This document shows positions 23,824 to 32,518 of a stretch of DNA of 34,080 nucleotides, piece after piece. The notes under the pieces were generated by a model. The model saw only the letters and a list, made by a program, of their open reading frames with translations. It was not told the DNA's origin and made no database searches. Numbering within the stretch: position 1 is the stretch's first letter; every line of letters starts with the position of its first letter. This DNA comes from Gammaproteobacteria bacterium (lineage in GTDB: Bacteria > Pseudomonadota > Gammaproteobacteria > Pseudomonadales > Pseudohongiellaceae), in assembly GCA_002730035.1 (NCBI GenBank), contig PBYU01000016.1, positions 1-34,080 on the forward strand, written 5' to 3'. The position numbers and the translations under genes were made by a program.

Positions 23824-26800
23824 ATGTTTGCCCATATCCTTCGCTTCGAGATGAACTACCATGCCAGACAACCACTGGTCTATGTTGTCTCAGCCGTACT
23901 GTTTTTACTGAGCTTTCTCGCAACCGTCTCTGACAATGTCAGCGTTGGCGGTACCATTACCAACGTCAATATCAACTCGCCGTTTAATGTGGTCGTTGTA
24001 TTGTCCAGCATCAGTTTTCTTTCGGCACTGATCGCCGGTGTGGCTTATGCTTCGAGCCCGATACTCAGGGATTTCGATCAGAACGTCGCCGAGTTGTTCT
24101 TTACCACTCGCGTCAGTAAATTCGATTATCTGGTAGGTCGTTTTTGCGGTGTTATTGTTTTCTGCCTTATTGTCTATTTTGCGGCGGCTCTGGGGGTTTT
24201 TCTCGGCGAATTAATGCCCTGGTTGGATCCAGAACGGCTCGGACCGATGCGCCTCGATGCGTATTGGTTCGCGACCTGGGCAATTGCCATTCCCAACACC
24301 TTGATGATTGCCACGCTGGCGTTTCTTATCGCTACGCTTACACGCAGTCTGATGGCCAGTTATGTCGTGATACTGATAGTAGTAGCAATCAGCTCGGTTA
24401 TCACTTCGCTGGTTGATCCGGAGGATATTGCGCTATTTAGCTTACTGGATCCCTTCGGGCAGGTAGCGTTGTCAGATATAACCCGCTACTGGACGCCGTT
24501 TGAAATGAACGAGCTGGTCGTCCCGATGGAAGGCAATCTGCTTTACAACCGGTTGATAGTGGGGGTACTAGCGGTGTTGTTTATTGCGCTGGCCTATCGC
24601 TATTTTCCATTTTCTCTGGATTTTGTATCCACGCGCAGTAGTTGGTTGAAGCGGCTCAGGTGCTCCGGGAAGAAAAAGCCAGAGTTAGCTGCACCGACCG
24701 CGGGTACTTCGATGACCGCTGCGAGTACACAGTTTGATTTTCTTGCCCAGCTCGTTCAATTCGCGTCGCTGTTTCGAATCGAATTTCACAACATCATCAT
24801 CGGCAAGGCATTTCTGATGGCGGCATTGTTGGGCATGTTCCAGGTGGGCGCTCTTGCCTTGTTCGGATTGACGGGCATGTTTGGCACGGAAATCTACCCG
24901 ACAACTTCAGCGATGCTGCTGATTATAAATAGCGCCTACAGCATTTCACTCCTGGTAGTGCTGGTCTTCTATTCTTCGGAGTTATTGGTGCGCGACAGGA
25001 ACGTGGGCGTGTCCGAAATGCTCGATTCCATGCCCTATCCCAACTGGGTCATCATTGGTGCCAAGCAGGCAGGCTTGATGCTGGTCATCATGGTGATGCT
25101 GCTGGTAGCGATTTTTATGGCGGTTCTGATTCAGGTTTCGAAGGGGTACTACGACTTCGATTTCCTACAGTATTTCTTCGGCCTGTTCTCTTTCTTCCAG
25201 TTTCCGATCTGGTTCACCTGTGTGTTGGCGGTTTTTACTCAGGTAATTACCGGCAATCGTTACATCGGGATGTTTGTCGTGGTGATGTATTTCGCCGCCG
25301 TCCTGTTTCTGCCCCAGCAGGGATTCAATCATTACCTGTATCTTTTCACCACACCGCAAATACCGTACTCCGTTTTCACCGGTTTCGGTCCTAACCTGAG
25401 CGCTTTCGTCTGGTACTCGATTTACTGGACCCTGTTTTGTGCCTTGTTGCTCATAGTCACGCATCTGGTGTGGCAGCGTGGCAGTGAGTTGAAGGGTCGC
25501 TTTAAATGGAAGAACATTAAGCCACGCTTCACCAGAGGTGTTGCTATCGCTGCCGCGGTTTGCCTGGTGGCATTTACGGTCACCGGGCGGTTCATCTATT
25601 ACAACACCAATGTGCTGAATGTGAAGCGTAGCATCCTCGATATTGAAGAAGGCTTTGCCGATTATGAGAAAGCCTACAAGCAGTATGAAGACCGAGAATT
25701 TCCGGACCTTGTCGGGATGTACGCCGAAGTCGATATTTTCCCCGCGGAGAGGGAAGCCCATATCGAAGGCAGCTACACGGTACAAAACAATTACCAGTCT
25801 TCAATTCCGGAACTCCATTTTACTGTTACACCAAACCTTACTATCGATAAGTTGGAGGTCCCGAATTCAGAACTAACCCATGCTGATGAAGAGCTCGGTT
25901 ACTACATCTACGAACTCAACCAACCGATGCAACCCGGCGAATCCTTCGATGTAGATTTTACCATCGACTGGCTGACACCCGGATTCGTAAATAACGGTCC
26001 AAACACGCGTCTGTTAAGCAGTGGCACTTTTTTCAACAACTTCGAGGCGTTTCCATTGCCAGGTTACAACAAGCGAGTAGAGCTGCTCGATAACAACCGC
26101 CGTCGCCGTTATGACCTGCCACCGGCGGAGCGCGCCGCCAACATCGATGACGAGACTCAATGGGATACCGGCCTGGCCACTCGTATGCGTGCCAGTTATG
26201 AGGCCATCGTCAGTACCAGCAGCGATCAGATTGCCGTGACCCCGGGATATCTGGAGCGGGAATGGGAAGAGAACGGGCGCCGTTATTTCCACTACAAGAT
26301 GGATCAGCCGATCTGGCCTTTCGTCGCCTTCCTGTCAGCTGATTATGAGATGAAGAGCGACAAGTGGAATGATGTCGATCTCGAAGTCTATTACAAGCAC
26401 GAAGTCAACGTAGATAGAATGTTAGAGGCTTCGAAGCGGTCGCTTGATTATTTCTCCACAAATTTCAGCCCTTACCAGTACCGGCAGTATCGAATCTTTG
26501 AATTTCCCCGTCAACGCGGCATTTTTGCGCAGTCATTTCCCAATACTATTCCTTTTTCGGAAGCGATCGGCTTCGTCGCCGACATCCGCGATCCTGAAGC
26601 GATCGACTACGTCTTCTATGTAACCGCACATGAACTCGCTCACCAGTGGTGGGCTCACCAGGTCATCGGTGCCAACGTGCAGGGTGGTGCTGTTTTGACC
26701 GAGACGCTGTCGCAATACTCGGCACTGATGGTCATGGAAAAAGAATATGGTGCTGCTCATATGCAACGATTTTTGAAGTATGAGCTGGACAACTATCTGA

Positions 26801-27417
26801 ACAGCCGCGGCGCCGAAATGTTGCAAGAGTTACCGCTGATGCTGGTGGAGGACCAGGGTTACATCCATTATCGCAAGGGCAGCCTGGTGCTGTATGCCCT
26901 CAAGGACTATCTCGGTGAAGACATCGTTAATCGCATTCTCAGAGAGTTTATCGATGAATGGGGATTCAAGGGACCACCCTATCCAACTACCCGGCACTTG
27001 CTCGCCAAGATCCGCGAGAATACGCCGGCCGAATACCAGTCCCTGATCACCGATCTGTTCGAGAAGATCGTGCTCTTCGATCTACGGACCGAAGACAGTC
27101 ACTATGCCGAGTTACCGGACGGCCGTTTCGAGGTGACAATCAATACCTCAGCCAGAAAATTCGAAGCCGATGGTCAGGGTGAAGAGACTCAGGTAAACAT
27201 GGACGCACTGATCGATATCGCTGTACTTGGCGAGGAAGATGAAGAAACCAAGGTGCCTGAGATCATTCATATCGAGAAGCAGCGAGTCGATTCGGAGAAT
27301 CAAACATTTACATTCATTGTGGATAGCAGGCCAATATCGGTGGGTATAGACCCTCTAAACAAGCTGATAGACCGAAACCCGGATGACAACACTACTAGCA
27401 TAGAAGAACTAAATTAG
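23824..27417 (+). CDS. ABC-2 type permease fused to an M1-family metallopeptidase
   Basis: This is a large 1197-residue fusion. The first 600 residues contain about 12 membrane helices in two blocks (residues 17-270 and 320-600), as in two fused ABC-2 permease halves. A last helix (about 570-590) leads into a periplasmic M1 (gluzincin) peptidase domain to the C-terminus. The zinc motif is H936-E937-L-A-H940, with E960 as third ligand; 19 residues separate H940 and E960, one more than in classical M1 enzymes. Such fusions are recurrent in gammaproteobacteria and have no agreed function. A combined export and peptide-trimming role is plausible. It forms an operon with the ATPase upstream. The C-terminal NKLIDRNPDDNTTSIEELN is partly repeated downstream. 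Confidence 0.93.
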   Translation: MFAHILRFEMNYHARQPLVYVVSAVLFLLSFLATVSDNVSVGGTITNVNINSPFNVVVVLSSISFLSALIAGVAYASSPILRDFDQNVAELFFTTRVSKFDYLVGRFCGVIVFCLIVYFAAALGVFLGELMPWLDPERLGPMRLDAYWFATWAIAIPNTLMIATLAFLIATLTRSLMASYVVILIVVAISSVITSLVDPEDIALFSLLDPFGQVALSDITRYWTPFEMNELVVPMEGNLLYNRLIVGVLAVLFIALAYRYFPFSLDFVSTRSSWLKRLRCSGKKKPELAAPTAGTSMTAASTQFDFLAQLVQFASLFRIEFHNIIIGKAFLMAALLGMFQVGALALFGLTGMFGTEIYPTTSAMLLIINSAYSISLLVVLVFYSSELLVRDRNVGVSEMLDSMPYPNWVIIGAKQAGLMLVIMVMLLVAIFMAVLIQVSKGYYDFDFLQYFFGLFSFFQFPIWFTCVLAVFTQVITGNRYIGMFVVVMYFAAVLFLPQQGFNHYLYLFTTPQIPYSVFTGFGPNLSAFVWYSIYWTLFCALLLIVTHLVWQRGSELKGRFKWKNIKPRFTRGVAIAAAVCLVAFTVTGRFIYYNTNVLNVKRSILDIEEGFADYEKAYKQYEDREFPDLVGMYAEVDIFPAEREAHIEGSYTVQNNYQSSIPELHFTVTPNLTIDKLEVPNSELTHADEELGYYIYELNQPMQPGESFDVDFTIDWLTPGFVNNGPNTRLLSSGTFFNNFEAFPLPGYNKRVELLDNNRRRRYDLPPAERAANIDDETQWDTGLATRMRASYEAIVSTSSDQIAVTPGYLEREWEENGRRYFHYKMDQPIWPFVAFLSADYEMKSDKWNDVDLEVYYKHEVNVDRMLEASKRSLDYFSTNFSPYQYRQYRIFEFPRQRGIFAQSFPNTIPFSEAIGFVADIRDPEAIDYVFYVTAHELAHQWWAHQVIGANVQGGAVLTETLSQYSALMVMEKEYGAAHMQRFLKYELDNYLNSRGAEMLQELPLMLVEDQGYIHYRKGSLVLYALKDYLGEDIVNRILREFIDEWGFKGPPYPTTRHLLAKIRENTPAEYQSLITDLFEKIVLFDLRTEDSHYAELPDGRFEVTINTSARKFEADGQGEETQVNMDALIDIAVLGEEDEETKVPEIIHIEKQRVDSENQTFTFIVDSRPISVGIDPLNKLIDRNPDDNTTSIEELN

Positions 27418-27464
27418 CAGCCAAAAAGTGGAAGAGAGCTAGACAGTTAAAATTGGTTCACGCC

Positions 27465-27557
27465 ATGTTTCGTATACCTTTATTAATTCGCACACTTTTT
27501 AGGTGGATCGATAGAAACCCGAATGACAACACCACGAATATCGAAGCGCTTAACTAA
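27465..27557 (+). pseudogene. 30-codon remnant duplicating the C-terminus of the M1 fusion gene
   Basis: A short frame ATG...TAA encodes MFRIPLLIRTLFRWIDRNPN followed by DNTTNIEALN. Its last 17 residues match the end of the preceding protein (LIDRNPDDNTTSIEELN) at 13 positions, and many of the base differences are synonymous. It most likely is all that remains of a tandem second copy of the fusion gene whose body was deleted, or a micro-ORF derived from it. The ribosome site is weak. It lies in the 277-base stretch 27418-27694. Confidence 0.6.
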
Positions 27558-27626
27558 TCTGATAGAGCTTGATGGTAATCCCGTCCATCGACTAGGATTG
27601 GAGTAGTTATTTGGATGAATCCACAG

Positions 27627-27667
27627 AGCCCTCATTCCTTACCCAAGGACCGAGGGCTTTCTATTTT
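27627..27667 (+). terminator. Terminator of the ABC/M1 operon
   Basis: AGCCCTC (27627-27633) pairs with GAGGGCT (27652-27658). An inner TCCTT/AAGGA stem sits between them, and a T-rich tail (TTCTATTTTG) follows. It lies downstream of the duplicated remnant and just upstream of the next gene's ribosome site. Confidence 0.7.
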
Positions 27668-27694
27668 GTCTCTACACACCAAAGGAGACACAGC

Positions 27695-28480
27695 ATGTCC
27701 GAGCAAGAACCGGCTGCCAACGCAGCCTTCACCAGTGAAGTTGTCTACCAGCTGCCCTATAACGGGGAGATTCGAGAGGGAATCGCCTTCGGTGACGACT
27801 CGCAAATTCTCGATATCTACTATCCGGAAACGCAAACAGGTCCGTATGGAGCTGTAGTATTTGTAATGGGATTTTCTGACCAGGCTTTTGGGGCTATAGC
27901 CGGTAAACATCTGAAAAATCTGCCGTCTTACAAGTCCTGGGCCCGATTGGTCGCTGCGAGAGGCCTGGTGGGAGTGCTCTATACTACAGTCGAACCGGTC
28001 AGTGATTCCCTGTGCTGCATTGAATACTTACAGGCCCATGCCAGCGAGCTTAATATCGAAGGCAATAGTATTGGGCTCTGGGCGTGTTCCGGTAACGTAC
28101 CGAATGCCATCCACTTGCTAAATTCGAAGCAGGGGATTGATAGCGCGGTGCTGTGTTACGGATTCATGCTCGATTTGAATGGATCAACAGGGGTGCGCGA
28201 TGCTGCCGCGCAGTTTCCAGTGGTAAACCCTAACAATGGTGCAGAAAGTTTTCCCGAGGGCAATGCATTGATGGTGGTCCGCGCCGGCAAGGACGAGTTT
28301 GCGGGAATCACTGAAGGTATCGAGGCGTTCGTTGCGGAAGGGCGGGCGAGAAACAGTGATCTGGAATTTATTGACTACTCCGATGGCGTTCATTCCTTCG
28401 ATGTGCTCGACTCATCACCACAATCGATTGAGATAGTGAAGCGGATGCTGCAATTCCTTGAATCCAAACTTAAAGTTTAG
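27695..28480 (+). CDS. Dienelactone-hydrolase-like alpha/beta hydrolase (cytoplasmic)
   Basis: The start is the ATG at 27695 (MSEQEPAANAAF) with AAGGAGA at 27682-27688, giving 261 residues without a signal peptide. It has an alpha/beta hydrolase core: a strand and oxyanion region AVVFVMGFSD, the nucleophile elbow IGLWACSGNVPNA with Ser in C-S-G, the acid in VRAGKDEF and the base in DGVHSFDV. The Cys-Ser elbow differs from the Gly-x-Cys of true dienelactone hydrolases. The substrate is unknown; small ester or lactone hydrolysis is likely. It is a separate transcript between two terminators and convergent with the PETase-like gene. Confidence 0.82.
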   Translation: MSEQEPAANAAFTSEVVYQLPYNGEIREGIAFGDDSQILDIYYPETQTGPYGAVVFVMGFSDQAFGAIAGKHLKNLPSYKSWARLVAARGLVGVLYTTVEPVSDSLCCIEYLQAHASELNIEGNSIGLWACSGNVPNAIHLLNSKQGIDSAVLCYGFMLDLNGSTGVRDAAAQFPVVNPNNGAESFPEGNALMVVRAGKDEFAGITEGIEAFVAEGRARNSDLEFIDYSDGVHSFDVLDSSPQSIEIVKRMLQFLESKLKV

Positions 28481-28495
28481 TTAAGCGGCCACCAA

Positions 28496-28529
28496 AAAAG
28501 GCGTCGAAGTGTTTGCTTCGACGCCTTTT
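28496..28529. terminator. Bidirectional terminator
   Basis: A perfect 14-bp stem (AAAAGGCGTCGAAG with CTTCGACGCCTTTT) has a six-base loop, an A run on the left and a T run on the right. It serves the convergent genes ending at 28480 and 28550. Confidence 0.95.
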
Positions 28530-28549
28530 CTAATAGAGCAGGTAACTCG

Positions 28550-29467
28550 TCAATTGGTTTCGTAGGTAGAAAACTGCTCTTCTCCGTCGCCGTTGATCAA
28601 TTCACCGTATTTTTGGTTGTCAGTGAAGTGTAGCTTCAGGAAGGCATACACATAGGTGCCCAGAGTCCCCAGATCCTGGCCACTATTGGAAGGCAGCATG
28701 TGATCTCCATCGGCGAATTCCAGGTAGACCCTCGATGTGGAGCTGTTAAGCGCATCGTAAAGCAAACGCCCATGGGTTTCCGGTGGCGCAATAGTGTCTT
28801 CGGCACTGGTCACGATAAGTGTCGGAACATCGACACCGCTCAGGTCACCTTCGAAGGATTGGCCGAGTTCACAACAGTATGGGGTCAGTGGAATAACCGC
28901 TTTAATCTGTGATCCCAACTCTTCCGCCGCTCGCAGCGAGGCACCACCGCCGAGCGAGTGACCCATGATGCCCACATTGGAAGTATCGAGCTTGCCACGA
29001 ATCGGGCTGTCCGGATTATCGTTCTCACCCTTCAGGAATTCGACGCCGGCTATCAATGCATTCTTACGTGCTTCGAGGGAGTCTTCAGGCGTATTGGTCT
29101 CGATAATCATGGTGATGACACCGGTTGAGGCGAGCATTGGACCCCACCAGTCATAGACTGCCGGTGTACCGCGATACCCTGGAACCATGACCACGCCACC
29201 GTTGGGCGCATCGAAACTCAGAGTGAGCGGGTAGAAGATAGTCGCGCCGGCAAATTCCGCCACGCCTGTACCCGTATCGTAGGTTCTGGCTTCAAAGAGC
29301 CTGTCATCGAACATATTCGCCGCTGCGCGCGCGAAGGTTCGACCCTCGGGGCGGTATCTGCCGTCGCTGTTATCTTGTGCCAGGGCGGTTGAAAAGCTGA
29401 AAGCGCCGGCAAGAAGAACCAGCCCGATCAGGCCGCTGGACAGGGTTTTGATTCTCAGTAGATTCAT
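28550..29467 (-). CDS. Secreted PETase/cutinase-like polyester hydrolase (alpha/beta hydrolase)
   Basis: The start is the ATG at 29467 (AGAGG about 10 bases upstream), giving 305 residues with a signal peptide (LIGLVLLAGAFSFSTALAQ). The core matches the bacterial cutinase/PET hydrolase family closely: GVVMVPGYRGTPAVYDWWGP (oxyanion Y98), MGHSLGGGAS with nucleophile S171, TSAEDTIAPPE with D224 and DGDHMLP with H256. The spacing of the triad is near that of Ideonella PETase (160/206/237). At the substrate cleft, L172 takes the place of Met161, and Y197 (TPYCC) that of Trp185. The family hydrolyses cutin, aliphatic polyesters, lipids and sometimes PET. Activity on PET is not implied by sequence alone. 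It is transcribed toward the dienelactone-like gene, away from the PQQ operon. A longer frame running up to 29857 crosses a repeat and is not believed. Confidence 0.85.
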   Translation of the reverse strand: MNLLRIKTLSSGLIGLVLLAGAFSFSTALAQDNSDGRYRPEGRTFARAAANMFDDRLFEARTYDTGTGVAEFAGATIFYPLTLSFDAPNGGVVMVPGYRGTPAVYDWWGPMLASTGVITMIIETNTPEDSLEARKNALIAGVEFLKGENDNPDSPIRGKLDTSNVGIMGHSLGGGASLRAAEELGSQIKAVIPLTPYCCELGQSFEGDLSGVDVPTLIVTSAEDTIAPPETHGRLLYDALNSSTSRVYLEFADGDHMLPSNSGQDLGTLGTYVYAFLKLHFTDNQKYGELINGDGEEQFSTYETN

Positions 29468-29574
29468 CTTGGTTAACCTCTGTTTGTCTTGTGTTTTTTG
29501 TTTCTGGCTGTTTATTGGTAAGCGTTTTGGGCTATCAGCCCCCAAATATAGCAAAGAGTTTCGGGCATAGAAAC

Positions 29575-29843
29575 TAGGGATCCTCTGAACAAGTATATGG
29601 CCACTCTGCGGGAGCCTGTCGTGCTCTGCCGCTAGGCGTCGTGCGCAGGTAATGGCATCGTCCTTGGCAAGTACGACAACGACGCGGCGGAGCACGACAG
29701 GCCCCGCCCGAAGGGGCGTACAGCCAATCCCGCTCTCTGCGTTGAACTGACTTGAAAGGTCGGCACCTGACTGCGCCAGTGCGCCTTGATAACAGAATTG
29801 GCTGTAGGCCAGAGTGGTCATATACTTGTTCAGAAGATCCCTA
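29575..29843. mobile_element. 269-bp foldback (MITE-like) element with 34-bp terminal inverted repeats
   Basis: The ends 29575-29608 and 29810-29843 are inverted copies with 32 of 34 bases matching. Inside is a second inverted pair, 29614-29632 with 29684-29702 (18 of 19), and a third, TACAGCCAAT with ATTGGCTGTA. The ends begin TAGGGATC, so a TA lies at both outer edges. No transposase is encoded. The ends are related to the 23-bp repeats around the cupin gene (16470, 17431). The rest of the non-coding stretch 29468-29979 shows no supported gene. Confidence 0.75.
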
Positions 29844-29979
29844 ACTTGGCAGCGCAATTAGGGGTTCTCGCCGCAGCCTTTGACGCTGAAGAACCGGGAT
29901 GACACTTTCAAAGGGAGATTGTCCATTGATAGACGTCTGAGAAAAATCCGATTATTCTCAGCTTTCCTGAAACAAACAG

Positions 29980-30789
29980 ATGATGATGCTTTTTATGAAG
30001 TCTTTACAAAAAACACAGACAGCCCTGGAAATTCTCGGTGTTCTGGGTCTGTTGTTACTGCTGGCGGGACCGCGGGTGGCGCTCGCCCAGGAACTGGGGG
30101 ACCACCAGTATACAACCGATGCAATCCAGACTGGTTCGCGGATCTACACGCGCGAATGTGCCCTCTGCCATGGCCCCCAGGGCGATATTGTGGATGGGGT
30201 GAATCTGCGCCGTGGCCAGTTCAAGACGGCGCAGTCCGATGATGATCTGCGGCGCATTATTACCGCTGGCACCGGTGGTGGGCAGATGCCGGGATTCAGC
30301 TTCGCAGATGCAGAGCTGAGCGGTGTAATAGCCTATATCCGGGCGGGTTTCGATCCTGACGGAATCGCCGTCCGCATTGGTGACCCGGTGCGGGGGCAGG
30401 CGCTGTTTGAGGGTAAGGGCGATTGTTCGAACTGCCACCGGATCAACGGTGTCGGCCCCAGGACGGCTCCGGATCTGTCTGATATCGGCGCCGTACGGAC
30501 GCCGGCATCCCTGCAGCGAAATTTATTGGATCCGGCCACCGCTATTCTACCCATCAATCGACCCGTGAGATTGGTGACACGCAATGAAGAGACGATTATC
30601 GGGCGAAGGCTGAATGAAGATACCTATACCGTCCAGGTTATCGATTCCCAGGAACGGCTGCGTTCCTTGAAAAAATCGGACCTGGTGAGCTATGAAATCA
30701 GCATGGCACCGAGTAAGGCACCCACAACACTGAATAGCGAAGAGGTAGCCGATGTGGTTGGTTACCTGCTGACGTTGAGGGGACTATGA
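29980..30789 (+). CDS. Periplasmic diheme cytochrome c
   Basis: This protein of about 265-269 residues has a signal peptide (ILGVLGLLLLLAGPRVALAQ). It has two c-type heme sites, CALCH near residue 60 and CSNCH near 150, each with a later Met as probable axial ligand (GGGQMPGFSF; the second less certain). The second domain (DPVRGQALFEGKGDCSNCHRINGVGPRTAPDLSDIG) is of the kind found beside PQQ dehydrogenases. It is the expected electron acceptor of the enzyme encoded next, which overlaps it by four bases (ATGA). The start is uncertain among ATG 29980, 29983, 29986 and 29995; none has a strong ribosome site. Confidence 0.92.
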   Translation: MMMLFMKSLQKTQTALEILGVLGLLLLLAGPRVALAQELGDHQYTTDAIQTGSRIYTRECALCHGPQGDIVDGVNLRRGQFKTAQSDDDLRRIITAGTGGGQMPGFSFADAELSGVIAYIRAGFDPDGIAVRIGDPVRGQALFEGKGDCSNCHRINGVGPRTAPDLSDIGAVRTPASLQRNLLDPATAILPINRPVRLVTRNEETIIGRRLNEDTYTVQVIDSQERLRSLKKSDLVSYEISMAPSKAPTTLNSEEVADVVGYLLTLRGL

Positions 30790-32459
30790 TGAAGAGGATT
30801 GATATGAGTATCGGTTGTTTACTGAGACTGCTTACGTTAACTATCGGGCTAGCCTTTGCTACCACTGCGGTGGCGCAGGCGCCCTATGAGCGCATCCTTA
30901 ACGCGGCGGATGAGCCGGAAAACTGGTTAACCTACAACGGCGGCTACATGAGCCAGCGCCATAGCCTGCTGGATCAGATCAACCCGGACAATGTGAGTAC
31001 CCTTGAGTTGAAGTGGGTACTGCAAAACCAGGTGTTTGGCGCCTGGCAGTCCAATCCACTAATCGTCGACGGCATCATGTACGTCACCGAGCGCCCTAAT
31101 AGCGTCATGGCAGTCGATGCCGTGACCGGCCGGGTATTCTGGAAATTCCGTCACACGCCGGTAGAAGGAGCCCGTATCTGCTGCGGTGCCAACAACCGCG
31201 GCGTGGCCGTGCTGGACGACAAGGTCTATATGGGCACCCTGGATGCCAGACTGATCGCGCTGGACCGCGTCAACGGTCAGCCCCTGTGGAACGTGGAAGT
31301 AGGCGATGTAGACCAGTCCTATTCCGTCACCATGGCGCCCCTGGCGGTCAAGGACAAGATCATGGTGGGAGTCGGCGGCGGTGAGTTCGGTATTCGCGGC
31401 TATGTCGCCGCCTTCGACGCCGAGACAGGCGAACTGGCCTGGAAGACTTACACCATCCCGGGGCCTGGTGAGGCAAATCATGACAGCTGGGAAGGCGACG
31501 ATTGGGAGCATGGCGGCGCACCGGTATGGATTACCGGTTCCTTCGATCCTGAGCTGAACCTGACTTACTGGGGTGTGGGTAATCCTGGCCCTGATTGGAA
31601 CGCCGGACAGCGGCCCGGCGACAATCTGTATTCCGACTCCGCCATCGCACTGGATGCCGATACGGGCGAGCTCAAATGGCATTTTCAATTTACGCCGAAC
31701 GACGGCTACGACTACGACTCCGTGCAGGTGCCTGTGCTGGCAGACATAAATTTTCGTGGTACGCCCAAGAAAGTCATGATGTGGGCCAACCGTAACGGCT
31801 ACTTCTATGTGCTGGATCGGGTTACTGGTGAGTTTCTGGAAGGCAAGCCCTTTGTCACGGTTAACTGGTCCAGCGGACTGGATGAAAACGGTAGGCCGAT
31901 TCCGACTCCGCAACCGGAAGGCATGCCGACTTATCCTGGAAACCAGGGTGGAACCAACTGGTATCCACCTTCCTTCAGTCCTAACACGGGGCTGTTTTAT
32001 TTCAGTGCCTGGGAGAACTACGCCACTATTTACAGGGCCGAAGAATCCGAGTACATCCCCGGACGGGCTTTCCTCGGAGGCGGCTTCTCGGTATTGGCAC
32101 CGGCACCGGGCGCGCCGACCATCGGTATCGGGCGCACCAACCCGATCAACAACTGGACCAACGAAGTGGGCTTTGCCTCACTCAAAGCCATGGACCCACA
32201 GACCGGCGAAGCAGTGTGGTCTTACAACCAGTTCGATGTCAGTGACAGCGGCATGTTGACCACGGCTTCGGATCTGTTATTTACCGGAGGCAGGGAAGGT
32301 TATTTCCATGCCATCGATGCACGCAGCGGCGAATTGATCTGGAACGTCAATCTGGGCGGGCAGATCGTGATGGCACCGGTGACCTATATGGTGGACGGTG
32401 TGCAATATGTGTCGGTGATATCTGGCAACGGCTTGTCGACGTTTGCCTTGCGTGAATAA
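30786..32459 (+). CDS. PQQ-dependent alcohol dehydrogenase, lanthanide-type active site
   Basis: The 557-residue periplasmic enzyme has a signal peptide (LTLTIGLAFATTAVAQA) and an eight-bladed propeller of PQQ repeats, for example AVDAVTGRVFWKF, ALDRVNGQPLWNVEVG and AFDAETGELAWKT. The active-site residues of quinoprotein alcohol dehydrogenases are visible: the vicinal disulfide C132-C133, metal ligands E200 (GGGEFGIRG) and N266 (GVGNPGPDWN), and catalytic D309. D311, two positions after D309 (GYDYDS), is the extra Asp that marks lanthanide-binding enzymes such as XoxF, ExaF and PedH. It oxidises a primary alcohol to an aldehyde and passes electrons to a cytochrome c. The ATGA overlap with the cytochrome gene shows translational coupling. 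The alcohol is not known. Confidence 0.93.
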   Translation: MMKRIDMSIGCLLRLLTLTIGLAFATTAVAQAPYERILNAADEPENWLTYNGGYMSQRHSLLDQINPDNVSTLELKWVLQNQVFGAWQSNPLIVDGIMYVTERPNSVMAVDAVTGRVFWKFRHTPVEGARICCGANNRGVAVLDDKVYMGTLDARLIALDRVNGQPLWNVEVGDVDQSYSVTMAPLAVKDKIMVGVGGGEFGIRGYVAAFDAETGELAWKTYTIPGPGEANHDSWEGDDWEHGGAPVWITGSFDPELNLTYWGVGNPGPDWNAGQRPGDNLYSDSAIALDADTGELKWHFQFTPNDGYDYDSVQVPVLADINFRGTPKKVMMWANRNGYFYVLDRVTGEFLEGKPFVTVNWSSGLDENGRPIPTPQPEGMPTYPGNQGGTNWYPPSFSPNTGLFYFSAWENYATIYRAEESEYIPGRAFLGGGFSVLAPAPGAPTIGIGRTNPINNWTNEVGFASLKAMDPQTGEAVWSYNQFDVSDSGMLTTASDLLFTGGREGYFHAIDARSGELIWNVNLGGQIVMAPVTYMVDGVQYVSVISGNGLSTFALRE

Positions 32460-32518
32460 ACTAAGGAGCCAGGACGCACTTTTAAAGACATAGTTTGAAT
32501 TTGAATTGGAGAGAAACG

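Noticed and set aside
25165..25785. 206-codon minus-strand frame inside the permease-M1 gene
   Set aside because: It is a shadow of a conserved gene in the opposite strand without domain features.
29468..29857. N-terminal extension of the PETase-like reading frame by 130 codons
   Set aside because: It runs through the foldback element and past a good signal peptide start at 29467 with its own ribosome site, so it is an open frame without coding meaning.
31059..31913. 284-codon minus-strand frame inside the PQQ dehydrogenase gene
   Set aside because: It lies wholly opposite a clearly conserved gene, shows no family features, and such antisense frames are common in G+C-rich third-position DNA.
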